A DNA stretch of 64,000 nt, taken from Ruminococcaceae bacterium UBA3903 (GTDB lineage: Bacteria > Bacillota > Clostridia > Oscillospirales > Acutalibacteraceae). The stretch is taken from contig DGFJ01000007.1 of NCBI GenBank assembly GCA_002391625.1, positions 1 to 64,000 of the forward strand. Reading direction: 5' to 3'. Under the pieces are notes generated by a model. That model was not told where the DNA came from, did no database searches, and was given only the letters and a program-made list of their open reading frames with translations. This document shows, in pieces, positions 44,408 through 52,928 of this stretch. How positions within the stretch are numbered: position 1 is the stretch's first letter; each line of letters begins with the position of its first letter. The position numbers were made by a program, and so were the translations under genes.

Positions 44408-44436
44408 ATTATAACTCATTATTTTCAAATAATCAA
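44408..44436 (-). promoter_or_regulatory. Promoter of ywlG
   Basis: TTGATT (44431-44436), 17-base spacer, TATAAT (44408-44413) on the minus strand, 36 bases before the ATG. Confidence 0.7.
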
Positions 44437-44461
44437 ATATTAGGTTGTACCTGTACATAAT

Positions 44462-44526
44462 AAAAAAACTCCCATTGACCATATAATACCAATCTGTTAT
44501 AAGATGGATTATAAAATTAATGGGAG
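44462..44526 (-). terminator. Long-stem terminator after feoB
   Basis: CTCCCATT (minus strand, from 44519-44526) pairs with AATGGGAG (44469-44476), then seven Ts. The interior forms a further imperfect stem around TATAAT/ATTATA, extending the hairpin. Confidence 0.8.
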
Positions 44527-44532
44527 ATTATT

Positions 44533-46677
44533 TTATAGGAACAATCTTGCAATGCTGGCAAACACAATGCAGGCAACGATTCCAATTAACGTTGGTATTA
44601 CAGCAGCCAGTAAAGTCCATTTTTTACTATTAGTTTCTTTTTTTATGGTCATTAATGTTGTAGAACAAGGCCAATGCATCAAGGAAAACATCATCATACA
44701 AATAGCAGTAACCCACGACCAGCCATTATCAACAAACAGCTGTTTCATTTGAACCAAACTATCTAATTCTAAAATACTTCCCTGTGCCATATATGCCATG
44801 ATTATTATTGGAATAACAATTTCGTTTGCTGGAAATCCCAGTATAAAAGCAATAAGTATTACACCATCCAACCCCATTAGCTGTGCAAATGGATCTAAAA
44901 ATGCCGCACAATGATTTAGCAAGCTAACATCACCAATATAAATATTTGCCAGTAACCAAATAACTAACCCCGCAGGTGCTGCTACAACTATGGCTCTGCC
45001 CAAAACAAATAATGTCCTGTCGAAAATAGAACGTACAATGACCCTGCCAATCTGTGGTCTTCTATAGGGTGGCAGCTCCAATGTAAAAGAGGATGGAACA
45101 CCTTTTAACAAAGTTTTTGACAGCAAACGTGTTACGCCAAATGTTATTAATACACCTGCCAAAATAACAATGGTCAGCAACAGTGCAGATAATAATGATG
45201 AAAAAGCACCCCCAGCAGCACCAATAAAAAACATTGTTAGTATGGCAATCAATGTTGGAAATCTACCATTACAAGGTACGAAATTGTTGGTAAGAATCGC
45301 CAACAACCGTTCCCTTGGAGAATCTATTATACGACAGCCAACAACGCCCGCTGCATTACAGCCAAATCCCATACACATAGTAAGAGCCTGCTTGCCACAG
45401 GCACAGCAACGTTTAAAGGGCTTATCTAAATTATATGCAACTCGTGGCAGATAGCCTGCATCCTCAAGCAAGGTAAACAAGGGGAAAAATATGGCCATTG
45501 GTGGCAGCATAACAGATACAACCCATGCCAAAACACGGTACATTCCCAATACTAAAATTCCGTTTAGCCATTCTGGAGCATGAATATAATTAAAAAAATC
45601 TGTTAGTCTGTCCTGAAACCAAAACAATCCGTCAGCAATTAGCTGTGATGGGTAATTGGCCCCTGCTATGGTAATCCAAAAAATAAAGGCAAGCAGAAGA
45701 AGCATAACTGGATAGCCTGTTGCTCTACTTGTTAATATTTTATCTATTTTTCTATCAGAAACACTATATTTATTTTTTTCATATGTAACTGCGTTGTCGC
45801 ACACTCGCTCTGCCAAATTAACTAATGCAGTAACAATCATATCTTTAAATTTATCTGACGTAATTCCTGCTTGTGCCAGCATTTTATGTGCTTTCTCTAA
45901 TGCTATAAACAGCTCTGGACTTTTCAAGAAATCCTCACCAAAGTATGAGTTAATTTCCTGTACAAGGGATTCGTCCTCATCTAACAGTTTTAAGCTTAAC
46001 CATCGACTGTTTAATTTATTTAAAGATTTCTTTCTTACTATTGGTTCAATAATTCCAATGGCTTCTTCAATTATTTCTGGATATTGTATCTGTAAGGGCG
46101 AATTTTGTGTTGTATTACCAGTCACTTTATCTAAGGTATTCATTAGCACAGAAAGGCTCTTTGTTTTTCGTGCAACCGTACTAACAACAGGTACTCCCAA
46201 TCTTTTAGATATTGCAGTCAGGTCAATGGTAATGTTTTTTCGTTTAGCTTCATCCATTAAATTTACGCAGACAATCACCTTTTTAGAAATTTCTATGGTT
46301 TGTAAAACAAGATTTAAATTTCTTTCCAGACAAGTTGCATCACATACAACGACAACAGCGTCAGGATCACCGAAGCAAATGAAATTTCGTGCTACCTCCT
46401 CTTCAGCGGAATGAGCCATAAGTGAGTAGGTTCCAGGAATATCTACCATAACATACGACTGGTTTTTTGTAGAACAATAGCCCTGAGCGTTAGCAACAGT
46501 TTTTCCCGGCCAATTACCGGTATGCTGATTCATACCGGTTAGTCCGTTAAAAACTGTACTTTTACCTACATTTGGGTTACCAGCTAAAGCAATAACCTTA
46601 TCGCTTTTTCTTTGCTTTTTAATTTCAAGACCAGAATCTACCGCCTTAATTCCTAACGAACTGTTTGTCAAGCCCAT
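44533..46677 (-). CDS. feoB: Ferrous iron transporter FeoB
   Basis: A 714-residue membrane transporter with a cytosolic N-terminal G domain. ALAGNPNVGKSTVFNGL is G1 (33-41), GNWPGKTVA G2/switch I, VDIPGTYSL G3 and VNLMDEAKR G4. A helical spacer follows (~210-300). The membrane part has Gate motifs (LPRVAYNLDKPF; GCNAAGV with conserved cysteine; FVPCNGRFPTLIAI) and about 9-10 helices. It imports Fe2+ under anoxic conditions. AGGAGG upstream lies in feoA; the two genes overlap by 10 bases. No FeoC is present. Confidence 0.97.
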   Translation of the reverse strand: MGLTNSSLGIKAVDSGLEIKKQRKSDKVIALAGNPNVGKSTVFNGLTGMNQHTGNWPGKTVANAQGYCSTKNQSYVMVDIPGTYSLMAHSAEEEVARNFICFGDPDAVVVVCDATCLERNLNLVLQTIEISKKVIVCVNLMDEAKRKNITIDLTAISKRLGVPVVSTVARKTKSLSVLMNTLDKVTGNTTQNSPLQIQYPEIIEEAIGIIEPIVRKKSLNKLNSRWLSLKLLDEDESLVQEINSYFGEDFLKSPELFIALEKAHKMLAQAGITSDKFKDMIVTALVNLAERVCDNAVTYEKNKYSVSDRKIDKILTSRATGYPVMLLLLAFIFWITIAGANYPSQLIADGLFWFQDRLTDFFNYIHAPEWLNGILVLGMYRVLAWVVSVMLPPMAIFFPLFTLLEDAGYLPRVAYNLDKPFKRCCACGKQALTMCMGFGCNAAGVVGCRIIDSPRERLLAILTNNFVPCNGRFPTLIAILTMFFIGAAGGAFSSLLSALLLTIVILAGVLITFGVTRLLSKTLLKGVPSSFTLELPPYRRPQIGRVIVRSIFDRTLFVLGRAIVVAAPAGLVIWLLANIYIGDVSLLNHCAAFLDPFAQLMGLDGVILIAFILGFPANEIVIPIIIMAYMAQGSILELDSLVQMKQLFVDNGWSWVTAICMMMFSLMHWPCSTTLMTIKKETNSKKWTLLAAVIPTLIGIVACIVFASIARLFL

Positions 46678-46928
46678 TTTTCTGTTCCTCCTTGACAGGA
46701 GTCTATCAGAATATTTTTACAATCATCTGAACGTATTGCAATTACTGCACCTCGAATTAGGAAAGCTGATGGATCGCCCCCTGGGCTGCGACCTAAGCAC
46801 TCTATATGTGTATTTTCAACTAATCCAATATCCAGCAACCGCCTTCTCATACTTCCTGAAGAATTAAGTGCACTTACAATCCCACGCTCACCTGGTTTTA
46901 TATCATTTAAATTATAATATCTATTCAT
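46668..46928 (-). CDS. feoA: Ferrous iron transport protein FeoA
   Basis: An 86-residue SH3-like protein that assists FeoB. LNDIKPGERGIVSALNSSGSMRRRLLDIGLVENTHIECL and DPSAFLIRGAVIAIRSDDCKNI are the family pattern. GAAGGGCGA precedes the ATG. It overlaps feoB by 10 bases and is divergent from a DtxR-family gene, consistent with metal-dependent repression. Confidence 0.94.
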   Translation of the reverse strand: MNRYYNLNDIKPGERGIVSALNSSGSMRRRLLDIGLVENTHIECLGRSPGGDPSAFLIRGAVIAIRSDDCKNILIDSCQGGTEKWA

Positions 46929-46948
46929 AGTGTTATCGCCCTTCGAAT

Positions 46949-46970
46949 AAAGTTAGGATAAGGAAACTTT
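46949..46970. promoter_or_regulatory. Candidate DtxR/MntR-type operator between feoA and its regulator
   Basis: A 22-bp imperfect dyad with outer arms AAAGTT and AACTTT; the right half contains AAGGAAAC, as in MntR boxes. A second pair of arms, ACTTTCTA (46966-46973) and TAGAAAGT (46996-47003), overlaps it. No convincing -35/-10 could be set for either gene. Confidence 0.45.
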
Positions 46971-47032
46971 CTACTGATAGAATATTCAGGTGTAATAGAA
47001 AGTGTTACATATATATTTAAGGGAGTATAGCA

Positions 47033-47473
47033 ATGAATAATGCAGATGAATTTTATACAATAAAAGGTTATCAGCTAAACCAACATATAGGCTTAACCAG
47101 TGCAATGGAGGACTATCTAGAGATGATTTATCGTATGCTTCAGCATAGTCAACAGGTCAGAGTTAATGAGCTGTCTAAAAGTCTGCACGTAAAGCCGTCA
47201 TCTACTTCAAAGATGGTTCAACAATTAAGTGATTTAGGCTACATACAAGGAAAAAAGTATGGTGTTATTGCTATTACTGACAAGGGTGAGGATTTAGGTA
47301 GATATTTATTACACCGTCACAATATCATCCATGATTTTTTACGGTTACTAAATCATTCTGATACTGAATTGGAGGAGGCAGAAAAAATTGAGCATTTTCT
47401 AAGTAAAAGAACAGTGGAAAACCTAAATAATCTAACTAATACATTAATCGCAAATAAAATATTTAACTTGTAA
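47033..47473 (+). CDS. DtxR-family metal-dependent transcriptional regulator
   Basis: A 146-residue repressor. SAMEDYLEMIYRMLQHSQQVRVNELSKSLHVKPSSTSKMVQQLSDLGYI is the winged helix and recognition helix of the DtxR/MntR family. The dimerisation domain has HRHNIIHDFLRLL and EEAEKIEHFLS with the His/Glu metal ligands. There is no C-terminal SH3 domain, as in MntR. Divergence from feoAB suggests control of iron, though Mn2+ sensing cannot be excluded. AAGGGAG precedes the ATG. Confidence 0.92.
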   Translation: MNNADEFYTIKGYQLNQHIGLTSAMEDYLEMIYRMLQHSQQVRVNELSKSLHVKPSSTSKMVQQLSDLGYIQGKKYGVIAITDKGEDLGRYLLHRHNIIHDFLRLLNHSDTELEEAEKIEHFLSKRTVENLNNLTNTLIANKIFNL

Positions 47474-47487
47474 CAGATATGAACAAC

Positions 47488-47676
47488 TTACCCTTTACCT
47501 ACTTGGCAATTTGGTAATTGACGGTGACTCACCGCCATCCTACTACAATACCGTACATGCCCTTTGACATATGGCGTTTTGATTATTCAAAGCTGTGCCT
47601 ATTGGCTGTGTGTTTCCCACTACTAGGGAAAACTAGGGGACCTTAATCCATTAAGCTTACGCCAATTCAGGGCAAA
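47488..47676 (-). ncRNA. Candidate structured RNA of unknown class
   Basis: This non-coding 322-base gap (47474-47795) holds a dense set of nested complementary arms. Reading leftward: TGCCCT (47669-47674) pairs with AGGGCA (47558-47563); inside it TGGCGT (47659-47664) pairs with ACGCCA (47572-47577). Between these are hairpins CTTAA/TTAAG (47642-47655), TTTCCC/GGGAAA (47613-47631) and TTTGA/TCAAA (47578-47591). Beyond lies GGCGGT-5 nt-ACCGTC (47521-47536) within GGTATTG/CAATTACC. One stem has a G-U pair only if transcribed leftward, which favours the minus strand. No protein-coding frame crosses it. Local composition is richer in GC than nearby spacers. Class unknown; a mobile-element-derived RNA such as HEARO is one option. 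Confidence 0.5.
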
Positions 47677-47680
47677 CCAA

Positions 47681-47718
47681 AAAAAATCAGGTGATAGCGA
47701 AATTACTATCACCTGATT
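47681..47718 (-). terminator. Terminator of ilvE
   Basis: A perfect 13-bp stem (47685-47697 with 47706-47718), 8-nt loop, followed on the minus strand by a run of Ts. The candidate RNA starts immediately beyond it. Confidence 0.9.
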
Positions 47719-47795
47719 AATATTTTTATGTTTCTAATTTTTGAGAACTATTTATAAGCGATTTACATTTAAGTTAGCTGCAAACAAGCTTAATA

Positions 47796-48863
47796 TTAAA
47801 CCTCAACTGTCCAACCCATTGTATCTTCTATTTTACCCCATTGGATTCCTGTTAAGTTATCGTACAATTTTTGAGTAATTTCACCTATTTCGCCATTGTT
47901 AATTGACATCACCTTATCGCCCCATTTTAGCTCACCAATAGGAGAAATAACAGCAGCTGTACCTGAACCAAAGGCCTCCTGAAGCTTGCCATCGTCATAT
48001 GCCTTGGCAACCTCGTCAATAGATAGATGACGTTCCTCAACCTCATATCCCCATGAACGCAATAACTCAATAGAGGACATACGTGTTATACCTGATAAAA
48101 TTGAACCCTGTAGACTAGGAGTAATAATCTTATTATCAATAATGAAAAATACATTCATTGTGCCAACCTCTTCAATGTACTTTCTTTCCACACCGTCTAG
48201 CCACAGAACCTGTGTATATCCCAGCTTTTCAGACTCATCCTGAGCTTTCAGTGAAGCAGCGTAGTTACCAGCGGTTTTTGTAAAGCCCATACCACCTCTA
48301 ACGGCACGAACATAGTTCTGCTCAACGTAAATTCTAACTGGGTTTAGTCCCTCTGGATAATAAGCACCAACTGGTGAACAAATAACAGCAAATGTTAAAT
48401 GATGTGCAGGATGTACACCAACAGCAGCATCTGTAGCAAATATAAAAGGACGCAGGTACAGTGATGTACCCTCAGCAGTAGGAATCCATGGCTCTTCTAT
48501 TTCTACAAGCTTCTTTATTGCCTCAACACAGAAGGCCTCGTCAACCTGTGGAATACACAAGCGTTCATTAGACACGTTTAATCTAGCCATATTTTTCTCA
48601 GGTCTGAACAATAATGTTTTGCCATCAGCATTTTTGTAAGCCTTCATACCCTCAAAAACTTCTTGACCGTAATGCAGGCACATAGCAGCAGGTGACAGCT
48701 CAAAAGGTCCAAATGGGACAATTCTTGGGTTATGCCAACCCTCGCCCTTATCATAGTTCATTACAAACATATGGTCTGTGAATATTTTACCAAATCCCAA
48801 AGAACCTTGGTCTGTTGGTTTTTGTTTTGGATTTTTTGTTAGTTCAATTTTAATCTGTTCCAT
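47796..48863 (-). CDS. ilvE: Branched-chain amino acid aminotransferase
   Basis: A 355-residue fold-type IV PLP enzyme interconverting Leu, Ile, Val and their 2-oxoacids. Family marks are FGPFELSPAAMCLHYGQEVFEGMKAY, RPEKNMARLN, GMGFTKTAGNYAASLKAQ (PLP lysine in TKTAGNY), EVGTMNVFFI and GSILSGITRMS. This is the longer class typical of mammals and many bacteria (BCAT group I-like). AGGGG precedes the ATG. Its mRNA leader is only ~35 bases, too short for a T-box. It is monocistronic. Confidence 0.96.
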   Translation of the reverse strand: MEQIKIELTKNPKQKPTDQGSLGFGKIFTDHMFVMNYDKGEGWHNPRIVPFGPFELSPAAMCLHYGQEVFEGMKAYKNADGKTLLFRPEKNMARLNVSNERLCIPQVDEAFCVEAIKKLVEIEEPWIPTAEGTSLYLRPFIFATDAAVGVHPAHHLTFAVICSPVGAYYPEGLNPVRIYVEQNYVRAVRGGMGFTKTAGNYAASLKAQDESEKLGYTQVLWLDGVERKYIEEVGTMNVFFIIDNKIITPSLQGSILSGITRMSSIELLRSWGYEVEERHLSIDEVAKAYDDGKLQEAFGSGTAAVISPIGELKWGDKVMSINNGEIGEITQKLYDNLTGIQWGKIEDTMGWTVEV

Positions 48864-48906
48864 TATTTATACCCCTCAGTTAAATTTACTAAATTTTGCA
48901 ATTTTT

Positions 48907-48935
48907 ATTTTATCACTTATTATTGCATTTTGCAA
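48907..48935 (-). promoter_or_regulatory. Promoter of ilvE
   Basis: TTGCAA (48930-48935), 17-base spacer, TAAAAT (48907-48912) on the minus strand, 43 bases before the ATG. Confidence 0.65.
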
Positions 48936-48962
48936 GCTACCACAACAAATACTGCAAAATTG

Positions 48963-49832
48963 TTATTCTATCATCACTTTTTTCATATCCTTAGGCAAAT
49001 CAGCAGAAAGAAAGATTTCTTTTTCTGTTACCGGATGCAGAAAACCCACTTCACCGCAATGCAATGCCTGTCTATTAATTGCTTTTAAGCTACCGCCATA
49101 CATATCATCACCAGCCAAAGGATAGCCAATGTATGACATATGCACCCTAATTTGATGTGTCCTGCCCGTTTCTAATTTAATAGCTAACAATGTATGATTG
49201 CTGCTAAATTTTATTGGTTTATAGTGGGTTATTGCTGTTATACCACAAACGCCTGCTTGTCGCTGGATTGTATGGCCTTCCTTCAAGGCTATTTTTGCAT
49301 TAACTGTACCTTCGACCTTTAGCTGTCCATCACAAATAGCATAATAGGTTTTATCAATATTTTTCCCTAAAATAGCCGCAGCATATTTATTTTTAGCAAT
49401 GACCACCAGCCCTGTAGTATCACGGTCCAATCTGTTAATTGCACGAAAGGTTCGTATTTCGGATTTTGACTGCATATAATAGGCAACACCATTTGCTAAT
49501 GTATCTGTAACATGGTTATGTGTTGGGTGGACAGGCATATATGGTGGCTTATTAATTACCATTAAATGCTCATCCTCATAAATAATGTCTAAATCCATTT
49601 TTATAGGAATTATATCGTTCCTGTCAGCTGGCAAATTAATCACAACTTCATCACCGTTATACACTTTATCAATGGCTCTTATATGCTCCCCATTACAGGT
49701 AATTCCTAATGGAGTTTGTTTTAGCTTAATTAGCATACGAGTTGAAACACCGCAGTGATTTTTCAAAAAGTCCTTTACAGTTATGTCATTATGATTTTTT
49801 GTGACCTGAAAAGTTATATTTGTATTATTCAT
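48963..49832 (-). CDS. RluA-family pseudouridine synthase
   Basis: A 289-residue enzyme that isomerises uridine in rRNA or tRNA. The N-terminal S4-like region (VKDFLKNHCGVSTRMLIKLKQ) is followed by the catalytic domain: VINKPPYMPVHPT, INRLDRDTTGLVVIAKN (catalytic Asp in RLDRDT), and ETGRTHQIRVHMSYIGYPLAGDDMYGG. RluD, RluC and YlyB-like specificity cannot be told apart by eye. Start: ATG 49832, or GTG 49841 which is one base past the DUF1294 stop; neither has a strong site. Confidence 0.92.
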   Translation of the reverse strand: MNNTNITFQVTKNHNDITVKDFLKNHCGVSTRMLIKLKQTPLGITCNGEHIRAIDKVYNGDEVVINLPADRNDIIPIKMDLDIIYEDEHLMVINKPPYMPVHPTHNHVTDTLANGVAYYMQSKSEIRTFRAINRLDRDTTGLVVIAKNKYAAAILGKNIDKTYYAICDGQLKVEGTVNAKIALKEGHTIQRQAGVCGITAITHYKPIKFSSNHTLLAIKLETGRTHQIRVHMSYIGYPLAGDDMYGGSLKAINRQALHCGEVGFLHPVTEKEIFLSADLPKDMKKVMIE

Positions 49833-49842
49833 AAACCCCACA

Positions 49843-50133
49843 CTACTTTCCCAAAAGAATACTAATTAACAAAATCACAAAAACCTCTGCTAAAAAAATA
49901 GCTGGTATTCCAATCATGAATTTTAATTTTCTAGTTTTATGTCTAATAATATGCATGGTTATATACATTCCCACTGCCCCGCCAAATGCAGACACTAACA
50001 GTAACGTAGCCTCTTTAACTCGCCAGCCATGGTGAACTGCTCTATATTTATCAAGGATTGTTATTATTACAGCAAACAGGTTAACAGCAATTAAATATGT
50101 AATGATTATAGTTATATGCCAAGGCAGTTCCAT
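49843..50133 (-). CDS. DUF1294 membrane protein
   Basis: A 96-residue protein with about four helices. VNLFAVIITILDKYRAV, RVKEATLLLVSAFGGAVGMYITMHIIRHKTRKLKF is the DUF1294 pattern, seen alone or fused to cold-shock domains. Function is unknown. AAAGGAG precedes the ATG. It is coupled closely to the pseudouridine synthase gene. Confidence 0.9.
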   Translation of the reverse strand: MELPWHITIIITYLIAVNLFAVIITILDKYRAVHHGWRVKEATLLLVSAFGGAVGMYITMHIIRHKTRKLKFMIGIPAIFLAEVFVILLISILLGK

Positions 50134-50216
50134 AAATTAGCTCCTTTTGTAATAAATGAAGTGATATTTGCTTATATATATAGCAAGATAAAATCAAGGA
50201 AAGGATTAATAATAAA

Positions 50217-51485
50217 ATGGTTTATCGAATAAAAATTAAGTCACCATTTGTAGTAGCTGTTTCATTGTTGCTGGTTACTGTAATTTTATCAATAATAATA
50301 ACAGGAAACAATGGTCAACAGAAAAAAGCCCTTGATGCCAACCAAGCTTCAATATCTACAGAGCTAACACAATTTCAACCTGTTAATGGGGAATATAAAA
50401 AGCACAGCGGGGATATGCAGGCTGTTTGGGTGTCATACCTATCCCTGTCATTGAAGGATGATTTCAGCGAACAAGCTTTCAAGGAGAATTTTGACAATAT
50501 AATAAAAACAGCAAAGGAACATAAAATTAATACCTTAATAGTCCATGTGCGTCCATTTGGTGATGCTTTATATCCATCTAAATATTATCCTTGGTCACAT
50601 ATTTTAACAGGCACACAAGGAAACGACCCAGGGTATGACCCACTAAAATACATGATAGAAGCCACACATAACGCTGGTTTGGAGTTTCAAGCATGGATAA
50701 ATCCTTTGCGAATAAAATCCAAGGATATACCAAAGACCCTGTGTGACAGCAGTTTATTTAATAAATGGAACAAGGAGGATAAAACAAAGGACTATGTTTT
50801 ATCCTATGAGGATGGTTATTACTTAAATCCAGCCATAGACGAGGTAAGAGAAACAATTATTAATGGTGTTCAAGAAATAGTAGAAAACTATGCTGTAGAT
50901 GGAATACATTTTGATGATTATTTTTATCCCACAGAAGACAGCTCCTTTGATAAAACCTCATATAAGGCATATTTAGATAGCCTAGATGACGAGTGTGTTC
51001 CACTGACGCTAAACGACTGGAGATGTGCTAATATAAACAAATTAATTGCTGGGGTTTATGGAAAAATTCACTCTATAACAAATAACGTAGAGTTTGGGAT
51101 TTCTCCACAATGTAACATAAATAATGATATTAATATGGGTGCCGATGTGTACTCCTGGTGCAGCACCTATGGATACATAGATTATGTCTGTCCACAGCTA
51201 TATGTAAATTTTGACCACGCACTTTTACCATTTAACACAACAGCTGACAAATGGAAAAAATTAATAACCAATGACAAAATAAAATTTTATATAGGGTTAG
51301 CTGTGTATAAGGCAGGCAGTGATGTAGATGATGGCACATGGGAAAAATCTAATGATATATTAAAGCAAGAAATAGAATATGGAAAAGAAATTGGCGTAGA
51401 TGGATTTATGCTATATGACATTGAATATCTGGTTAAAGAACAAACACAAAAAGAAGTGGAAAATGTTATGTCTGTTTTAAATTAA
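50217..51485 (+). CDS. Membrane-anchored GHL10/YngK-type glycoside hydrolase-like protein
   Basis: A 422-residue protein. A single N-terminal helix (~9-28) exports and probably anchors it. Residues ~62-400 form a TIM barrel of the DUF187/GHL10 family: DMQAVWVSYLSLSL, INTLIVHVRPFGDALYPS, YDPLKYMIEATHNAGLEFQAWINPLR, DGIHFDDYFYP (conserved acidic residues) and YVCPQLYVNFD. Related proteins are proposed to act on peptidoglycan or polysaccharide. AAAGGA is 11 bases from the ATG. Its 3' end overlaps the convergent mtaB end by 9 bases, and no terminator separates them. Confidence 0.9.
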   Translation: MVYRIKIKSPFVVAVSLLLVTVILSIIITGNNGQQKKALDANQASISTELTQFQPVNGEYKKHSGDMQAVWVSYLSLSLKDDFSEQAFKENFDNIIKTAKEHKINTLIVHVRPFGDALYPSKYYPWSHILTGTQGNDPGYDPLKYMIEATHNAGLEFQAWINPLRIKSKDIPKTLCDSSLFNKWNKEDKTKDYVLSYEDGYYLNPAIDEVRETIINGVQEIVENYAVDGIHFDDYFYPTEDSSFDKTSYKAYLDSLDDECVPLTLNDWRCANINKLIAGVYGKIHSITNNVEFGISPQCNINNDINMGADVYSWCSTYGYIDYVCPQLYVNFDHALLPFNTTADKWKKLITNDKIKFYIGLAVYKAGSDVDDGTWEKSNDILKQEIEYGKEIGVDGFMLYDIEYLVKEQTQKEVENVMSVLN

Positions 51486-52760
51486 CTCTCCTATACATTT
51501 AGACGCTGTTACATTTGTAATCTTAATCCTTCGTATTTCACCGCCAATAGGCTCATTCGTCTTTACCACAACAGGTGTGTAGTTCCTTGTATAGCCATCA
51601 AAGGTTCCCTCGTGTGGCGTTTCAAATAAAACCTCTTCCACCCTGCCTATTTGATTATGCAGCGATTGAATTCTGGTTTCATCAGTTATAGCTATCATTT
51701 TTACAGAACGTTTTTTCTTTGTTATTTCATCCACCTGATTAGGTGCTTTATCAGCAACAGTACCAGGGCGGCGTGAATATTCAAAAACGTGTGCCTTATC
51801 AAAGGCTACCACCTTAGCGAACTCTAAGGATTGGTTAAACTCCAAATCAGTTTCACCAGGAAAGCCAACCATTATATCTGTTGTTATGGTACAGTTATCA
51901 AACGCATTCCTTAGATTGTTGACTATTTCCAAATAATCAGCGGTGTTATAATGTCTGTTCATACGTTTAAGTGTTTCATCACAGCCACTTTGTAACGACA
52001 GATGGAACTGTGGGCAAAGCTTATCCATTTTTGATATTCTATTAATAGTGTTAATGTCCATCCGCTCAGGCTCCAATGAGCCAAGACGCACCCTCTCAAT
52101 ACCGTCCACACTACAAGCAGCCTCAATAGCATCTGCTAAATCCATATTAAGCTCTTGACCATATGCTGATAAGTTTATCCCCACCAATACAATCTCCTTG
52201 TAGCCGCTGTCAGCTAGTCTTGTAAGCTCCTCTAATATGCTGTCCAATGATTTTGAACGTACCCTGCCACGGGCATAGGGAATAATACAATATGAACAAA
52301 AGCGGTTACAGCCATCCTCTATTTTAACAAAGGCACGGGTACGTTCGTTAAAGGTTGAAACTATCATAGGTTCAAAAGCATCATCCTTGGAATGGTCCGA
52401 TACATCTATAATTCTTTGTGGATTTAGCAAATACCTTTCAATAGCTGGTAAAAGCTTACCTCTATTGCGATTGCCAAGTATTATGTCAGCATCACCAAGG
52501 CGTATATCATTAGGAAACGCTTGGGATAAACAGCCAGTTAATATAATTATACAATGTGGGTTTTCTCTGCGAACCCTATGCAGCAGCTTAACTGCCTTAC
52601 TATCGCTGACAGAGGTTACTGTACAGGAGTTAATCACAACAATATCTGCTAAATTTTTATCATCAATATGTGTATAGCCAGAATTAATAAGTTTTTCGTG
52701 CATAATTTGTGATTCGTACTGGTTAACCTTACAACCAAGTGTTATAATGTAGAATTTCAT
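51477..52760 (-). CDS. mtaB: tRNA t6A37 methylthiotransferase MtaB
   Basis: A 427-residue MiaB-family radical SAM enzyme adding a methylthio group to t6A37 (ms2t6A). UPF0004 domain: MKFYIITLGCKVNQYES, VINSCTVTSVSD, LTGCLSQAFP give three cysteines for one cluster. Radical SAM: GCNRFCSYCIIPYARG. TRAM domain at the C-terminus (GRVEEVLFE to KITNVTASKCIGELI). CKVNQYES and SCTVT are the MtaB/YqeV forms. The start 52760 follows TTTGGAGAT; the ~97 extra residues of the open frame are not family-like and cross the promoters. Confidence 0.94.
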   Translation of the reverse strand: MKFYIITLGCKVNQYESQIMHEKLINSGYTHIDDKNLADIVVINSCTVTSVSDSKAVKLLHRVRRENPHCIIILTGCLSQAFPNDIRLGDADIILGNRNRGKLLPAIERYLLNPQRIIDVSDHSKDDAFEPMIVSTFNERTRAFVKIEDGCNRFCSYCIIPYARGRVRSKSLDSILEELTRLADSGYKEIVLVGINLSAYGQELNMDLADAIEAACSVDGIERVRLGSLEPERMDINTINRISKMDKLCPQFHLSLQSGCDETLKRMNRHYNTADYLEIVNNLRNAFDNCTITTDIMVGFPGETDLEFNQSLEFAKVVAFDKAHVFEYSRRPGTVADKAPNQVDEITKKKRSVKMIAITDETRIQSLHNQIGRVEEVLFETPHEGTFDGYTRNYTPVVVKTNEPIGGEIRRIKITNVTASKCIGELI

Positions 52761-52781
52761 AAATAATTTATCTCCAAATAT

Positions 52782-52810
52782 AGAATAATTTGTCAAAATC
52801 CTTTGAACAA
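52782..52810 (-). promoter_or_regulatory. Promoter candidate for mtaB
   Basis: TTGTTC (52805-52810), 17-base spacer, TATTCT (52782-52787) on the minus strand, 22 bases before the ATG. Confidence 0.45.
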
Positions 52811-52864
52811 TCATAGAATATGTTAAGCAATTCGTTGAAGAATTTAGCTTATTTCGTTTTTTAG

Positions 52865-52893
52865 TTGACCTTCTCAAACCTAAGTGGTAAGAT
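52865..52893 (+). promoter_or_regulatory. Promoter of the HPr-like gene
   Basis: TTGACC (52865-52870), 17-base spacer, TAAGAT (52888-52893) with an extended TGG, 36 bases before the ATG. Confidence 0.55.
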
Positions 52894-52928
52894 AATACAC
52901 GATAATTATAGGTATTGGAGGAAGTAAA

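Noticed and set aside
47474..47690. Known housekeeping RNAs (tmRNA, RNase P, SRP RNA, 6S) in the gap
   Set aside because: None of their hallmark sequences is visible (no tRNA-like end, no GAGGAAAGTCC-type core, no GGAAGCAG-type SRP loop); 6S could not be fully excluded by eye but the arms do not form its single long bubble-bearing rod.
48864..48962. A T-box or other leader riboswitch for ilvE
   Set aside because: The promoter at 48907-48935 leaves only ~35 nt of leader, too short for a T-box.
51477..51485. The 9-base tail-to-tail overlap of the GHL10-like gene and mtaB as a regulatory device
   Set aside because: Short convergent overlaps are common in compact genomes and nothing else here suggests function.
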